The notes beneath the pieces were generated by a model, which saw only the letters and a list, made by a program, of their open reading frames with translations, was not told the DNA's origin and made no database searches. A stretch of 64,000 bases of DNA, from the NCBI GenBank assembly GCA_021824145.1, contig JAKALM010000017.1, positions 1 through 64,000 on the forward strand, in the 5' to 3' direction. Every line of letters begins with the position of its first letter. Position 1 is the first letter of the stretch. Source of the stretch: Bacteroidota bacterium. Its GTDB lineage: Bacteria; Bacteroidota; Ignavibacteria; Ignavibacteriales; Ignavibacteriaceae. Both the position numbers and the translations under genes were made by a program. This document shows positions 1 to 9,033 of the stretch, piece after piece.

Positions 1-1
1 G

Positions 2-76
2 TGGGCGCTGAAGGAGTCGAACCTCCGACCCTCTGCTTGTAAGGCAGATGCTCTGAACCAACTGAGCTAAGCGCCC
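2..76 (-). tRNA. tRNA-Val (anticodon UAC)
   Basis: Read on the minus strand this folds as a complete cloverleaf. The acceptor arms GGGCGCT and AGCGCCC pair perfectly, the T-loop is TTCGACT with a 5-bp stem, and the anticodon stem encloses the loop CTTACAA, giving anticodon UAC (valine, GUA codons). The discriminator base is A at position 2 and the next base is C at position 1, so an encoded CCA tail is possible but is cut by the window edge. Confidence 0.95.
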
Positions 77-711
77 AATAAAAAACATAAAATATTTTAT
101 GAACAATAAAACTTGCACGCCAAATATCTAACTTTTTGAAAATAATTCCAAACTAAAAAACAATTTTTTTAAAATTTAATTTTATGTTAAATATTCAAAC
201 TAATGATTGAATCAATATAAAGATCATTATCCAACTTAATAAGAATGAATTAGTTAAAGAAAAAGGCTATAAAATTTGTTTAATAATTTTTATTTAATCT
301 TACTTTTTTTATAAGAAGCAAAACAATTGCTAAAAATTTAGTCCCACTACTTTACCTGCTCAGACGTATCAATAAATTTGAAATTATAGTTTAGAAATTT
401 AATCAGCCTCTTTATAATGGCAGTTTAAGAGAAGAAGAAATTAAAAATGAAGTTGTAAATCGACTTAATTATTATGCAGTTAAATATAAGCATTACCATT
501 AATATACGATAAGTTTATTGTAAACTTAAACAAAATTTAATTTTAAGTGGAAATTTGAAACTGAAATATTTCGGTACTGCTATATAGCATACTTCAAATA
601 TCGGATTATTAAGTAAAGATAAAATAAATAGAGGAAGTAATTCAGCTAAAGCTTTGGTTAATAAATTTATGAAAGATTTTTTTATGGCTAAAAGGAGTGT
701 AAAGAATTTTG
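77..711 (+). pseudogene. Inter-tRNA stretch with decayed coding fragments
   Basis: These 635 bases between two tRNA genes contain no intact gene. On the plus strand, 395-502 reads as an open segment whose middle (404-466) translates to QPLYNGSLREEEIKNEVVNRL, which looks protein-like; an in-frame stop lies just upstream at 392-394. A second stretch around 546-710 reads, with one internal stop, into a lysine-rich segment containing SAKALVNKFMKDFF. Both look like remnants of genes decaying beside tRNA genes, a common integration site. I cannot name the parent gene. The rest is very AT-rich and shows nothing else. Confidence 0.3.
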
Positions 712-784
712 TGGAGCTAAGGAGGATCGAACTCCTGGCCTCTTCGTTGCGAACGAAGCGCTCTCCCAGCTGAGCTATAGCCCC
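712..784 (-). tRNA. tRNA-Ala (anticodon CGC)
   Basis: The minus strand folds into a full cloverleaf: acceptor GGGGCTA with TAGCTCC, including the G3-U70 wobble that is the alanine identity element. The anticodon stem CTTCG/CGAAG encloses the loop TTCGCAA, so the anticodon is CGC (alanine, GCG codons). The T-loop is TTCGATC. The discriminator is A at 712; the following bases are CA rather than CCA, so the 3' tail is not encoded. A CGC anticodon is notable in such an AT-rich genome and presumably supplements a UGC tRNA elsewhere. Confidence 0.95.
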
Positions 785-841
785 AAAATGTTTTCTCTAA
801 CTCAAAATTAATTTTTTAAATTTTATTTGTCAATTTGAATA

Positions 842-881
842 TTAATATAAAAAGCCGATTAGGTTTATTCCTAACCGGCTT
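842..881 (-). terminator. Rho-independent terminator of the T9SS cargo operon
   Basis: Just downstream of the stop codon at 905 there is a 12-bp hairpin (852-863 with 870-881, one G-U/mismatch position, 6-base loop). On the minus strand it is followed by a T-rich tract (TTTTATATTAAT, 851 down to 840). This is a strong intrinsic terminator for the minus-strand pair of exported proteins. Confidence 0.8.
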
Positions 882-904
882 ATATTATTAAGAAAATTCT
901 ATTC

Positions 905-3505
905 TTATTTTAAAAGCATCATTTTCTTAATTACAATATTGCTGCCTGCTTGTAATCGATAGAAATAAGCTCCACTCGCTAACTTTGAAGCATTAAATTC
1001 TACAGTGTGAGAGCCTGCAGTTAAACGTTGATTATTAAGTAATGAAGCAACTTGTCGACCGAGTATGTCATAAACCACCAAATTTACATTCTCCTCTTTA
1101 GCTAACCCAAATCTTATATTAGTTGTTGGGTTAAATGGATTTGGATAATTCTGATCTACGTAAAAGCTGTAAGGAATTGATTTATTCTCAATTCCAGTTA
1201 CTGTATTTATAATTATAGTTGCAAATATTGTATCAACACTTGTAACCACTGGTTCAGAAGCTACACTGCTTTTTGCAAGGACAGTCATATATACTTGGGC
1301 TGTATCTTTTCCGCCCATTGCTTTAATAATATCGGTACCTTTTAAAATTACCATGGTATCTTTTCCGCTATTATTTGAAGCTTGTTTCATTATATCTTTA
1401 CCACCAGATGTTACAATGAATTGATAAATTATTGCATCGCCATTTAAGTCAATTGCCGGCGACCAAGAAACTGTATCAACATCTGTTGAATCAACATAAA
1501 GAGGACCTTGCAATGCACGAGCTTTTAACTCTGGATTAAAGAAAAAGTATGGAGATGGGGGAACAGAAACACCCTGTGCAATATCTGTATAGAAGTTTGG
1601 AGTTATTTGATATCCATCATTAAATACAGTTGAAGAGCTTGTATATTGGGTTGCCACACCTTTTATATTAATAGGATATGTTGGTTCTGGATTATCATCA
1701 ACATTAGTATCACCATCAATTCTAAGTGTTAATGTTTTATATCCATCCCAAATTGTCATATTAGCAGAGCCTCCTGGAGCCGGCCAAGCAGCAGATGTAG
1801 CTGTTTTTGCAACTCCATCTAATTCAATTAATTGACTTTCATAATTTTCAGGATTTGCTAAATAAGATTCGATTGTCAATTTTTTTGCTGTAAGTACTCT
1901 ACCAGTATCTAAAAGAACGATATCTGTAGCTGGATTGTTAATCGAGAGTTCAGTTGTTCCTCTATATTGTGCAACAGTTCCAGTAGCTAAAACTCTATCA
2001 CCAAAATTGAATTTTGTAGTTGTTGCTCCACTTTTAAATAAAAGTATTCCTGCATTGCCATCTTGCATTGAATAACTAAATTGTGCTGTCCCTTGTAAAT
2101 TTGGTGCGTTTATTACACCAATAACTTTATAAGTTTTACCAAGACTGTCTGGTTTAAAGTCATTATTAGCATCTACTCTTGCTGCTGCAATGGTTGATAA
2201 GCTGTCAACTTGCATTGAACTAAGGACACCTATTGGTACAGGAATTCCACTTCTGTCAATACCCGAATATACAATTTGATTAGGTGAAGATACATTATCT
2301 GTTGCTAACATATCCCATTGTTCGCCTGCATGCAGTCCTGAATCTGCAACTGCAGTTTGGTAACTGGCAGGGCTAGTAATATCTCCGCCCATATAATAAA
2401 GAACATAAACAGAAGCATCTGGAGTTCCAAAACGCGATCCAAAAGCGAAATCCGGGTGACCGTCGCCATTGAAATCTCCTGTAGTACCTCCATCAATAAG
2501 ATTTGCACCAAGCGAAGTAAAGTCGGCAATTGCAGTAGTCGATAATGAATCTCCTGCAGGTTGTAAAAGATATACCTTCTTGCCTGTCCAACTAGCAACT
2601 ACAATTTCTTTTTTGCCATTTCCTTGTAAATCAACTACTTGAGCTGATTTCCAATCACCACCAGGAATTACATTAGAATACAATTTACCGAATGTGTATT
2701 TCCCGTTTGCATAATAAACAGGCTGCATAGCTCCAGATGAATAGTTGAAGATATATATTGTACTATCAATAACAGCTAAATCGTTATAACTTGATCCTAC
2801 TGCCATAGCTGCGCCAATGCCTGAGGTATCCATCTTCCATGTTTCCGAACCATCGCCATTATTTGGAATATCGCTGACTGATACAACACCAAAAGTATTG
2901 TTGCCGGCTCTAGAAGTAAATATCAACTCTTGTTTACCATCATTATTTACATCCGCTGCAACCCATCTGAATGGGCGCATATTATAACTTAAAGAATCTG
3001 TCATAGTCCATGTTGCATTTGGTTTATAACCACCGCTTCCATCTGGAACACCTAATGCATCACCACTGCCATTAGCTTCATATACTATCAACCTCATTGG
3101 GTTAGTAACGCTAGAGCTTAAAGCATTGACTGGTCCCCAAATAACTTCTTTTCTTCCATCACCATCTAAATCAGCAATTGTTAATGCTGGCCAAGTATTT
3201 TGATCTGCTAAACCGGGTACTGATGCCCAAACAGAATCCCATTTAGTTCCATCCCATTTAAATTCATAAATTCTCGGAACGATTGGGTTGGTATTTAATT
3301 CTCCGCTTACGGCATAGATTTGTGGAGCGCCGCTGCCTGTTACATCACCGCTTACTAAGTTTCCGTAACCTTCCGGATCTGCTTCTCGTGGAGCTATTGT
3401 AGCACTCCGTTTAAATATTGTAGTAGTTTGTGCACTTAATGTCCCCATTAATATGAACACAAGAAAATTCAAAAAAAGAAAATTTGTAAATGATTTTCCC
3501 TTCAT
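905..3505 (-). CDS. Type IX-secreted FG-GAP/VCBS repeat protein with OB-fold-like domain
   Basis: An 866-residue exported protein. A signal peptide (about residues 1-25, ending LSAQ) is followed by FG-GAP/VCBS-type beta-propeller repeats with calcium-binding-like motifs DLDGDGRKE, DVNNDGKQE, DLQGNGKKE and DFNGDGHPD. Around residues 455-640 a region containing FGDRVLATGTV resembles the OB-fold/DUF5689-like domains found in Bacteroidota exported proteins. Next comes an Fn3-like stretch, then a C-terminal type IX sorting domain (about 785-866; NYPNPFNPTT, VVYDILGRQV, KMMLLK end). It is therefore predicted to be moved across the outer membrane by the type IX system; its ligand or substrate is unknown. 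The start has a good ribosome site (AGAGGT). It lies 18 bases after the neighbouring cargo gene, probably in one transcript. Confidence 0.85.
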   Translation of the reverse strand: MKGKSFTNFLFLNFLVFILMGTLSAQTTTIFKRSATIAPREADPEGYGNLVSGDVTGSGAPQIYAVSGELNTNPIVPRIYEFKWDGTKWDSVWASVPGLADQNTWPALTIADLDGDGRKEVIWGPVNALSSSVTNPMRLIVYEANGSGDALGVPDGSGGYKPNATWTMTDSLSYNMRPFRWVAADVNNDGKQELIFTSRAGNNTFGVVSVSDIPNNGDGSETWKMDTSGIGAAMAVGSSYNDLAVIDSTIYIFNYSSGAMQPVYYANGKYTFGKLYSNVIPGGDWKSAQVVDLQGNGKKEIVVASWTGKKVYLLQPAGDSLSTTAIADFTSLGANLIDGGTTGDFNGDGHPDFAFGSRFGTPDASVYVLYYMGGDITSPASYQTAVADSGLHAGEQWDMLATDNVSSPNQIVYSGIDRSGIPVPIGVLSSMQVDSLSTIAAARVDANNDFKPDSLGKTYKVIGVINAPNLQGTAQFSYSMQDGNAGILLFKSGATTTKFNFGDRVLATGTVAQYRGTTELSINNPATDIVLLDTGRVLTAKKLTIESYLANPENYESQLIELDGVAKTATSAAWPAPGGSANMTIWDGYKTLTLRIDGDTNVDDNPEPTYPINIKGVATQYTSSSTVFNDGYQITPNFYTDIAQGVSVPPSPYFFFNPELKARALQGPLYVDSTDVDTVSWSPAIDLNGDAIIYQFIVTSGGKDIMKQASNNSGKDTMVILKGTDIIKAMGGKDTAQVYMTVLAKSSVASEPVVTSVDTIFATIIINTVTGIENKSIPYSFYVDQNYPNPFNPTTNIRFGLAKEENVNLVVYDILGRQVASLLNNQRLTAGSHTVEFNASKLASGAYFYRLQAGSNIVIKKMMLLK

Positions 3506-3523
3506 GTTGACCTCTGTTTTTAG

Positions 3524-4978
3524 TTATTTGATTAGTGACATCTTCCTAGTTAATTGCTGGATGCCATTTGTTAATTCATAAAAATATGTTCCTGATGCTA
3601 ACTTAGAAGCATCAAATGTAATTTTATAATTGCCTGAATTGAAATATGCAGAATTAATTAATTTTGAAACTAGCTTTCCATTAATATCATATATTGTAAG
3701 TGTTACATTTGAACCTTTACTAATTGTAAATTCAATTGTTGTTGTTGGATTGAATGGATTAGGGTAATTTTGAGAAAGTTCAAATTTATCTGGAACAAGA
3801 TTATTAGATCTTTCTACTGACGTAATTGTTAAAGGAATAGTTGGAAGTGTTCCAGAGAAATTCCATTTGTCAACTGTCCAACCAAAATATGATTGATCAT
3901 AAATATTAAAGTTTTCATCATAAGCAACATTATATGGAGAAGCATATCCCGAAACATTTCCTACAGTTCCACTAGCCCTTTGATTCCAACCACCAGTATG
4001 ATCGTAATTCCATTTTGCACAGTCAATCGTATCTAGTATTGAACCAGTATTTGGATTGAGCGCATAAATACGACCATATTCATAACCAGCACCTAATTGA
4101 AAATTATTGGCGCAAGCTACAAATAAAATATTTTTACTCTTCATATAAGAAAGTCCCCAAGGACCTGGATTTAATAGTGTTCCCCCAATGGAAGTCATTG
4201 TATCATTTAAGGTAAAGCTAAAACCATTGTATAGAGTATATCCAGTAGAAGGGCTTCCGGTATAACAATATATTTTTTTATTTGAATAATTAGAAACATA
4301 TAATACTGTTCCAGTACTATTTGTTGCTATTCCTCTAATTATTCCTGTATCTGGTAGTGTTATAGTTGTTAATGCGTTTGGCGTGTGTAGACCTGCCCAA
4401 TTATCATCTTTTGAAATACTGTTAAAAACTAAAACTTTACCAAACTTTCCTTGGCCTGGGTATGTTGAAACATAAGTTACTCCATTACCATCTACAGTAA
4501 CTGCCCAAATTGAATCTGTACCAGTTGATATCCTGTAATCGCTCGAATAAACTGAATCCGCACCAAGTTTAAAAACAAGAATATTTCTTTCGGGATCATT
4601 ATTTGCAACATAGATTAAAGAATCTGGAGTTGCATATATTGAAATTGCACCAGTCATTTCAACATCATCAAAACCACTCATCCAGTGCTGATGCCATCCT
4701 CCGTTATAAGGATAAAAACCCATTCTTCCTTTAGCTGAATCTGCGTTTGTATATCCTACTAGAAAATCAGTTCCTCCATTAGTACTGTAAGCTAAAGCAA
4801 CAAATGTATTTTCTTTAATTACACCTAAAGATGGAACATTTATACCTACACCGTTTGATTCATCATCATAAGTTGAATAATTACATGACCACGAACCACT
4901 AAATTGCTGGGCTTGTGATGTAATTGTGAATACTATGATGGAAACAAAAAGAAACTTTAGTAAATGATCAAACCTCAT
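3524..4978 (-). CDS. Type IX-secreted beta-propeller-like protein
   Basis: A 484-residue exported protein with an N-terminal signal peptide (about 1-23, ending SQAQ). The long central region has recurring beta-propeller-like blades (for example TVLYVSNYSNKKIYCY and KNILFVACANNFQL), similar in style to YVTN/NHL-type repeats. The C-terminus is a type IX sorting domain (LSQNYPNPFNPTTTIEF, LTIYDINGKLV, ending KMSLIK). The binding target is unknown. The start is well supported by a strong ribosome site GGAGGAG seven bases before the ATG at 4978. It is the first gene of a two-gene minus-strand unit ended by the terminator near 850. The 283 bases upstream, shared with the MATE gene, are AT-rich and show no recognisable element. 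Confidence 0.85.
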   Translation of the reverse strand: MRFDHLLKFLFVSIIVFTITSQAQQFSGSWSCNYSTYDDESNGVGINVPSLGVIKENTFVALAYSTNGGTDFLVGYTNADSAKGRMGFYPYNGGWHQHWMSGFDDVEMTGAISIYATPDSLIYVANNDPERNILVFKLGADSVYSSDYRISTGTDSIWAVTVDGNGVTYVSTYPGQGKFGKVLVFNSISKDDNWAGLHTPNALTTITLPDTGIIRGIATNSTGTVLYVSNYSNKKIYCYTGSPSTGYTLYNGFSFTLNDTMTSIGGTLLNPGPWGLSYMKSKNILFVACANNFQLGAGYEYGRIYALNPNTGSILDTIDCAKWNYDHTGGWNQRASGTVGNVSGYASPYNVAYDENFNIYDQSYFGWTVDKWNFSGTLPTIPLTITSVERSNNLVPDKFELSQNYPNPFNPTTTIEFTISKGSNVTLTIYDINGKLVSKLINSAYFNSGNYKITFDASKLASGTYFYELTNGIQQLTRKMSLIK

Positions 4979-5261
4979 AGAAACTCCTCCTTTGAGTTTG
5001 TATTTTTAGTATTGCATGGACAACTTTCAAAAAAATGATTTAAATGTCAAGAAAATATCTTAATATTTTAATTTTTTTTAATATTTCATTTATCATTGTA
5101 AAGCAATTTTATTATTGAAGATGGATTTACTAAATTCTGTACGAAAATTGTACTTCAATTACAAATTTATAGTGGTTAGTAAATTATATTTATTGGAAAA
5201 AATGAAAAGAGAATTTGGATTAGGTAAATTATAATTTTTTATTCTTTTTTGTTTGAAGTTA

Positions 5262-6617
5262 ATGATTTTATTTCCAAATAAAAATTTTTACAAAAAGATA
5301 TTGCAAGTATCTTTGCCGGCAATAGCAGGACTTTCAACTCAAATGGTTGTATCAGTGGTTGATGCTGCAATGGTTGGGAGATTAACTGAAGCAACTTATG
5401 CTTTAGCTGCTATGGGAATTGGGATTCTTGCAACTTGGGCAGTTGTGAGTTTCTTTTCAAGTTTGGCAACTGGTACACATGTACTTATTGCTAGAAATTT
5501 TGGATCGAAAAATTTTACACAATGCGGAAAAGTATTGAATAATTCTTTAATAATTGGATTTTTAATTGGAATTTTCATTACAGTTATCTTTGTGTTTGGT
5601 TCATACCCTATGTCGCATTTCTTGGCAGCCGATCTTGTGGTTGGAAATTATGCTGCCCAATTTATTCTTTTTAGGTTTCTGGGTTTGCCATTTTTTCTTC
5701 TTTCGGTTTCATATAGAGGTTTTTTCTTTGGGATAGGAAATACTAAAGTTTTTATGTACTCAGGAATCATTACAAATATTCTAAATATAATTTTTAATTA
5801 TTTCTTAATTTTTGGGCATTTGGGAATTCCAAGAATGGGATTAGCTGGTGCAGGATTAGGTTCTTCTCTTGCTACTTTATTCGATTCATTATTTTATTTT
5901 GTAATTATTTTGCTGCCATCATACAGAAAAAGATATCAAAATTTTCTTCACTTCAAATTAGATATTGAAATCATAAAAAAAATATTTAGAATTTCTTTAC
6001 CGGTTTCTTTTCAAAATATTTTTATTCTTATTGGATTCTTAATCTTTGTTTCAATTACCGGATTTATCGGTACCAAAGAACAAGCTGCTTCTCAAGCTGT
6101 TATCAGTTCATTGTTTTTATCTTTTCTACCATGCTTTGGTTTTGGAATAGGAGTACAAACTTTGGTTGGAAATAGTCTCGGTTCAAAGAGATTTGATTTA
6201 GCAAAAATTTATGGTATTGAGACTGCGAAAATTGCCACATATTATACTTTGTTTCTTGGTTCTATTTATATTTTTCTTCCGAAAATGATATTAATAATTA
6301 TTACTACTGATCAGTCAATTATTGATACTGCTGAACCAGCATTAAGAATTGCTGGATTTGCGCAAATATTTTATGCAACTGGTGTTGTTTTGGCAAACGG
6401 TCTTCAAGCCAGCGGTAAAACTTTATTTGTGATGACTGCAGAAGTTATTGCAAATCTTTTTATTTTTGTTCCATTAGCATTTATTTTGGGAATGTATTTT
6501 AAGCTAGGCTTAACAATTACTTGGTTAGCTTTGCCAATTTATATTATATCATATACAGTAATAATTTTCTTCAAATTTTTAAGAAATAATTGGGAAATTG
6601 AAAAAGCAAAAATGTGA
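5262..6617 (+). CDS. MATE family efflux transporter
   Basis: An inner-membrane multidrug and toxin extrusion (MATE/NorM/DinF-like) antiporter with about 12 hydrophobic segments, arranged as two homologous halves (roughly residues 10-225 and 235-445). The opening LQVSLPAIAGLSTQMVVSVVDAAMVGRL is the typical first MATE helix region, and the paired internal copy starts near FRISLPVSFQNIF. Length (451 residues) is normal. The reading frame also offers a TTG three codons upstream at 5253; the ATG at 5262 is preferred because the protein aligns from there. Substrates cannot be predicted; sodium- or proton-coupled export of organic cations is usual for the family. It appears to stand alone. Confidence 0.9.
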   Translation: MILFPNKNFYKKILQVSLPAIAGLSTQMVVSVVDAAMVGRLTEATYALAAMGIGILATWAVVSFFSSLATGTHVLIARNFGSKNFTQCGKVLNNSLIIGFLIGIFITVIFVFGSYPMSHFLAADLVVGNYAAQFILFRFLGLPFFLLSVSYRGFFFGIGNTKVFMYSGIITNILNIIFNYFLIFGHLGIPRMGLAGAGLGSSLATLFDSLFYFVIILLPSYRKRYQNFLHFKLDIEIIKKIFRISLPVSFQNIFILIGFLIFVSITGFIGTKEQAASQAVISSLFLSFLPCFGFGIGVQTLVGNSLGSKRFDLAKIYGIETAKIATYYTLFLGSIYIFLPKMILIIITTDQSIIDTAEPALRIAGFAQIFYATGVVLANGLQASGKTLFVMTAEVIANLFIFVPLAFILGMYFKLGLTITWLALPIYIISYTVIIFFKFLRNNWEIEKAKM

Positions 6618-6721
6618 ATTGTATTTTTAGCAGTGGAAATTTATATTTATTCCAATAATAAAAGTGAATTAATTTTAATATAAATCTTGACATTATTTAT
6701 TATCTACAATATATTTTCTAC

Positions 6722-7123
6722 ATGAAAAATCGATACCTTATTAAAATCCTTTTAATTTTAGGTTTTATTGCCACAGCATTTGCTGGTGCTAATATTCAAA
6801 CATTTCAAGCGATTGCTTCTGGCGATAATGTTAATTTAGAATGGCAAGTTTCTGATGAAACCAATGTCCAATATTACGTTATACAAAGGCAAACACCTCA
6901 AACAAATTTTATAGATGTTGCAAGAATTCCTGCCAACGGAAGTTCAGTTTATAAATACACAGATCAGTCAATATATAAAACTAATGATGTTATGTTGACA
7001 TATCAAATTGGAGTAATTTATTTTGGAGATCCAAACATTTATTATTTGAAGCAAACTAGAATTTCGTTAAGCATTTCTGGTATTAGAAGAACATGGGGAA
7101 GTATCAAAGCGATGTTCCGCTAA
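6722..7123 (+). CDS. Small exported protein with Fn3-like fold, function unknown
   Basis: A 133-residue protein with a clear signal peptide (residues 1-21, ending TAFAGA). The mature part resembles a single fibronectin type III-like beta-sandwich (NVNLEWQVSDETNVQYYVIQRQ, then a Y.YTD.S motif), a layout common in exported Bacteroidota/Ignavibacteria proteins. The C-terminal tail is basic (GIRRTWGSIKAMFR). There is no sorting domain or lipobox, so a periplasmic location is most likely. No function can be assigned. It lies 101 bases before the SpoIID-like gene in the same direction and may or may not be cotranscribed. Confidence 0.7.
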   Translation: MKNRYLIKILLILGFIATAFAGANIQTFQAIASGDNVNLEWQVSDETNVQYYVIQRQTPQTNFIDVARIPANGSSVYKYTDQSIYKTNDVMLTYQIGVIYFGDPNIYYLKQTRISLSISGIRRTWGSIKAMFR

Positions 7124-7224
7124 AAATCATCACGCTCAATTTAATTTTTCATTACAAATCTTTTTTTAAATAATTAAACTTTTATGACTAATTTTAGCAA
7201 TATAGTTTTGTTAAAATTTTTTTA

Positions 7225-8457
7225 ATGTTAAAAATCTATTCTTATATATTACTAATAGCTTTTTCAGTTTTTTTATTTTATGGATGTTCAACTTCCAGAA
7301 GATTTAAAAAGGAAGAAAGAGTTTATTCGTCTTCTAACAGTTTGCTTATTAAAGTTCTTCTTAGCAACCAATCAAGCCAATTTACATATTCAGCTGTGAA
7401 TCAATTTTACCTTTATGACGAAAATAAACCAATTGCAATCGTAAAAAAGGGTAATGTGCTGAATTTTTCTCTTTATAATGAAGGGAAGATAATTCTAAAT
7501 ATTGCTGATAAAAAATTTATCGCTGATTATTTTGAATTGAAACCATTATCAAATGAAAATCCGCTTAATTATAATGGAAGAAAATATGCTGGCATTTTTT
7601 TTATCAAACCTGATGGAAATTCAATTAGAATAATAAATCGAGTTTCATTAGAAGATTATTTGAAAGGTGTAGTTCCAGCTGAGATGCCTGTAGGCCACGG
7701 AAATGATTATTTAGAAGCTTTAAAAGCTTTTGCCATTTGCGCTCGTACTTACGCTTTAAATAAAATGGAAGATGATAATTCTTTTTTTGATGTTTATTTA
7801 GATACAAGAGATCAAGTTTATGGTGGAGTTGAATACGAAAAGAAATTATCCAATCGTGCTGTTGATGAAACAAATGGGATGATACTCACTTATAAAGGAA
7901 ATCTTGCCAAAGTTTATTATCATTCGGCTTGCGGCGGGCACACCGAAGATGCAAAATTAATTTTTGGTGTGAAAGATGCTCCATATTTGGAAGGAGTAAA
8001 AGATGGTGATCCGCCTAATTGTTCTGAAGCTCCTAACTTTAAATGGGAAGAGAAATATAGACCTGAAGTGTTTGTGCAAAGATTATTTGAAGCAGGTTTA
8101 ATTTCTAATAAAAATTATTCATTAAAAAATGTAGAAATTAAAAATAGAGATGAATCTGGGAGAGTAAGTGACCTTGAAATTATTTTAAATTCATATAGTA
8201 ATGATGAAAAAACAATTCATATATTTGCAAATCGTATAAGAAACATAATTAGGACTTCTGATAATTCAAATATTTTAAAGAGCACTTTATTTAATATTTT
8301 ATTTAATGGGAAAATGGTTACTATTCTTGGAAAGGGTTATGGTCACGGAGTTGGACTTTGCCAATGGGGTGCAATACATCAATCAATTGAGGGAAAGAAT
8401 TATAAAAATATTTTATCATTTTATTTCCCAGGAACTGAGGTTAGTAAGTCTAAATGA
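7225..8457 (+). CDS. SpoIID/LytB domain lipoprotein
   Basis: A 410-residue protein with a lipoprotein signal peptide (lipobox FLFYGC, Cys about 21). It contains the SpoIID/amidase-enhancer domain: SLEDYLKGVVPAEMP, ALKAFAICARTYAL and the C-terminal GYGHGVGLCQWGA motif. In Bacillus, SpoIID is a lytic transglycosylase that cuts denuded glycan strands, while LytB homologues modulate amidases; homologues outside spore formers are thought to act in cell-wall remodelling. The predicted location is the periplasm or an anchored outer-membrane/inner-membrane leaflet. The stop overlaps the start of maf by 4 bases (ATGA), which indicates translational coupling. Confidence 0.88.
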   Translation: MLKIYSYILLIAFSVFLFYGCSTSRRFKKEERVYSSSNSLLIKVLLSNQSSQFTYSAVNQFYLYDENKPIAIVKKGNVLNFSLYNEGKIILNIADKKFIADYFELKPLSNENPLNYNGRKYAGIFFIKPDGNSIRIINRVSLEDYLKGVVPAEMPVGHGNDYLEALKAFAICARTYALNKMEDDNSFFDVYLDTRDQVYGGVEYEKKLSNRAVDETNGMILTYKGNLAKVYYHSACGGHTEDAKLIFGVKDAPYLEGVKDGDPPNCSEAPNFKWEEKYRPEVFVQRLFEAGLISNKNYSLKNVEIKNRDESGRVSDLEIILNSYSNDEKTIHIFANRIRNIIRTSDNSNILKSTLFNILFNGKMVTILGKGYGHGVGLCQWGAIHQSIEGKNYKNILSFYFPGTEVSKSK

Positions 8458-9032
8458 TTAAATCTAAACTGCCGATTATTCTTGCATCAAATTCACCAAG
8501 AAGAAAAAAACTGCTTCATCAATTAAACCTAACTTTTGAAGTTCTTAAAGTTGAAATTGATGAAAGCGTAAAGAAGAATGAGAAACCTGTTCATCTTGTT
8601 AAAAGGCTTTCAATTCAAAAATTAAACGAAGCAAAAGAAAAAATTAAAAACGGAATTATAATTACTGCCGATACAATAGTGGTGCTTGATGGTAAGGTTA
8701 TAAATAAACCAGTTGATGAGAAAGATGCAAAAAATATTCTAAATAAATTAAGCGGAAGAAGGCATATTGTTTATACTGGATTTTCAGTTTATAATTCATC
8801 TACAAAAAAAACAATAACTGATTATGAAAAGACCTTTGTTACTTTTCGAGATTTAAATAATAAAGAAATTGAAGATTATATTTTAAGCGGAAGCCCAATG
8901 GATAAAGCTGGAGCTTATGGAATTCAAGATGATTTTGGAGCTGTATTTATAAAAAAAATTAATGGCTGTTATTACAACGTTGTTGGTCTGCCATTGATGA
9001 AACTATATCAAACTTTACTGAAGGTTATTTGA
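8454..9032 (+). CDS. maf: Maf family nucleoside triphosphate pyrophosphatase
   Basis: A 192-residue cytoplasmic enzyme of the Maf/HAM1-like fold that hydrolyses non-canonical or excess nucleoside triphosphates (dTTP, UTP, m7GTP or pseudo-UTP, depending on subfamily) to monophosphate and pyrophosphate. Visible family motifs are LASNSPRRKKLL at the N-terminus (phosphate loop), TADTIVV with the catalytic aspartate, GKPxD-like NKPVDEKDA, and SGSPMDKAGAYGIQ. Length is typical. Its ATG overlaps the previous stop and it is followed after one base by the flippase-like gene, so the three form a compact operon. Confidence 0.93.
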   Translation: MIKSKLPIILASNSPRRKKLLHQLNLTFEVLKVEIDESVKKNEKPVHLVKRLSIQKLNEAKEKIKNGIIITADTIVVLDGKVINKPVDEKDAKNILNKLSGRRHIVYTGFSVYNSSTKKTITDYEKTFVTFRDLNNKEIEDYILSGSPMDKAGAYGIQDDFGAVFIKKINGCYYNVVGLPLMKLYQTLLKVI

Positions 9033-9033
9033 T

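Noticed and set aside
2305-2598. Small ORF within the FG-GAP protein gene
   Set aside because: It is an alternative frame of the real coding strand, with no start signal and hydrophobic composition typical of a shifted frame.
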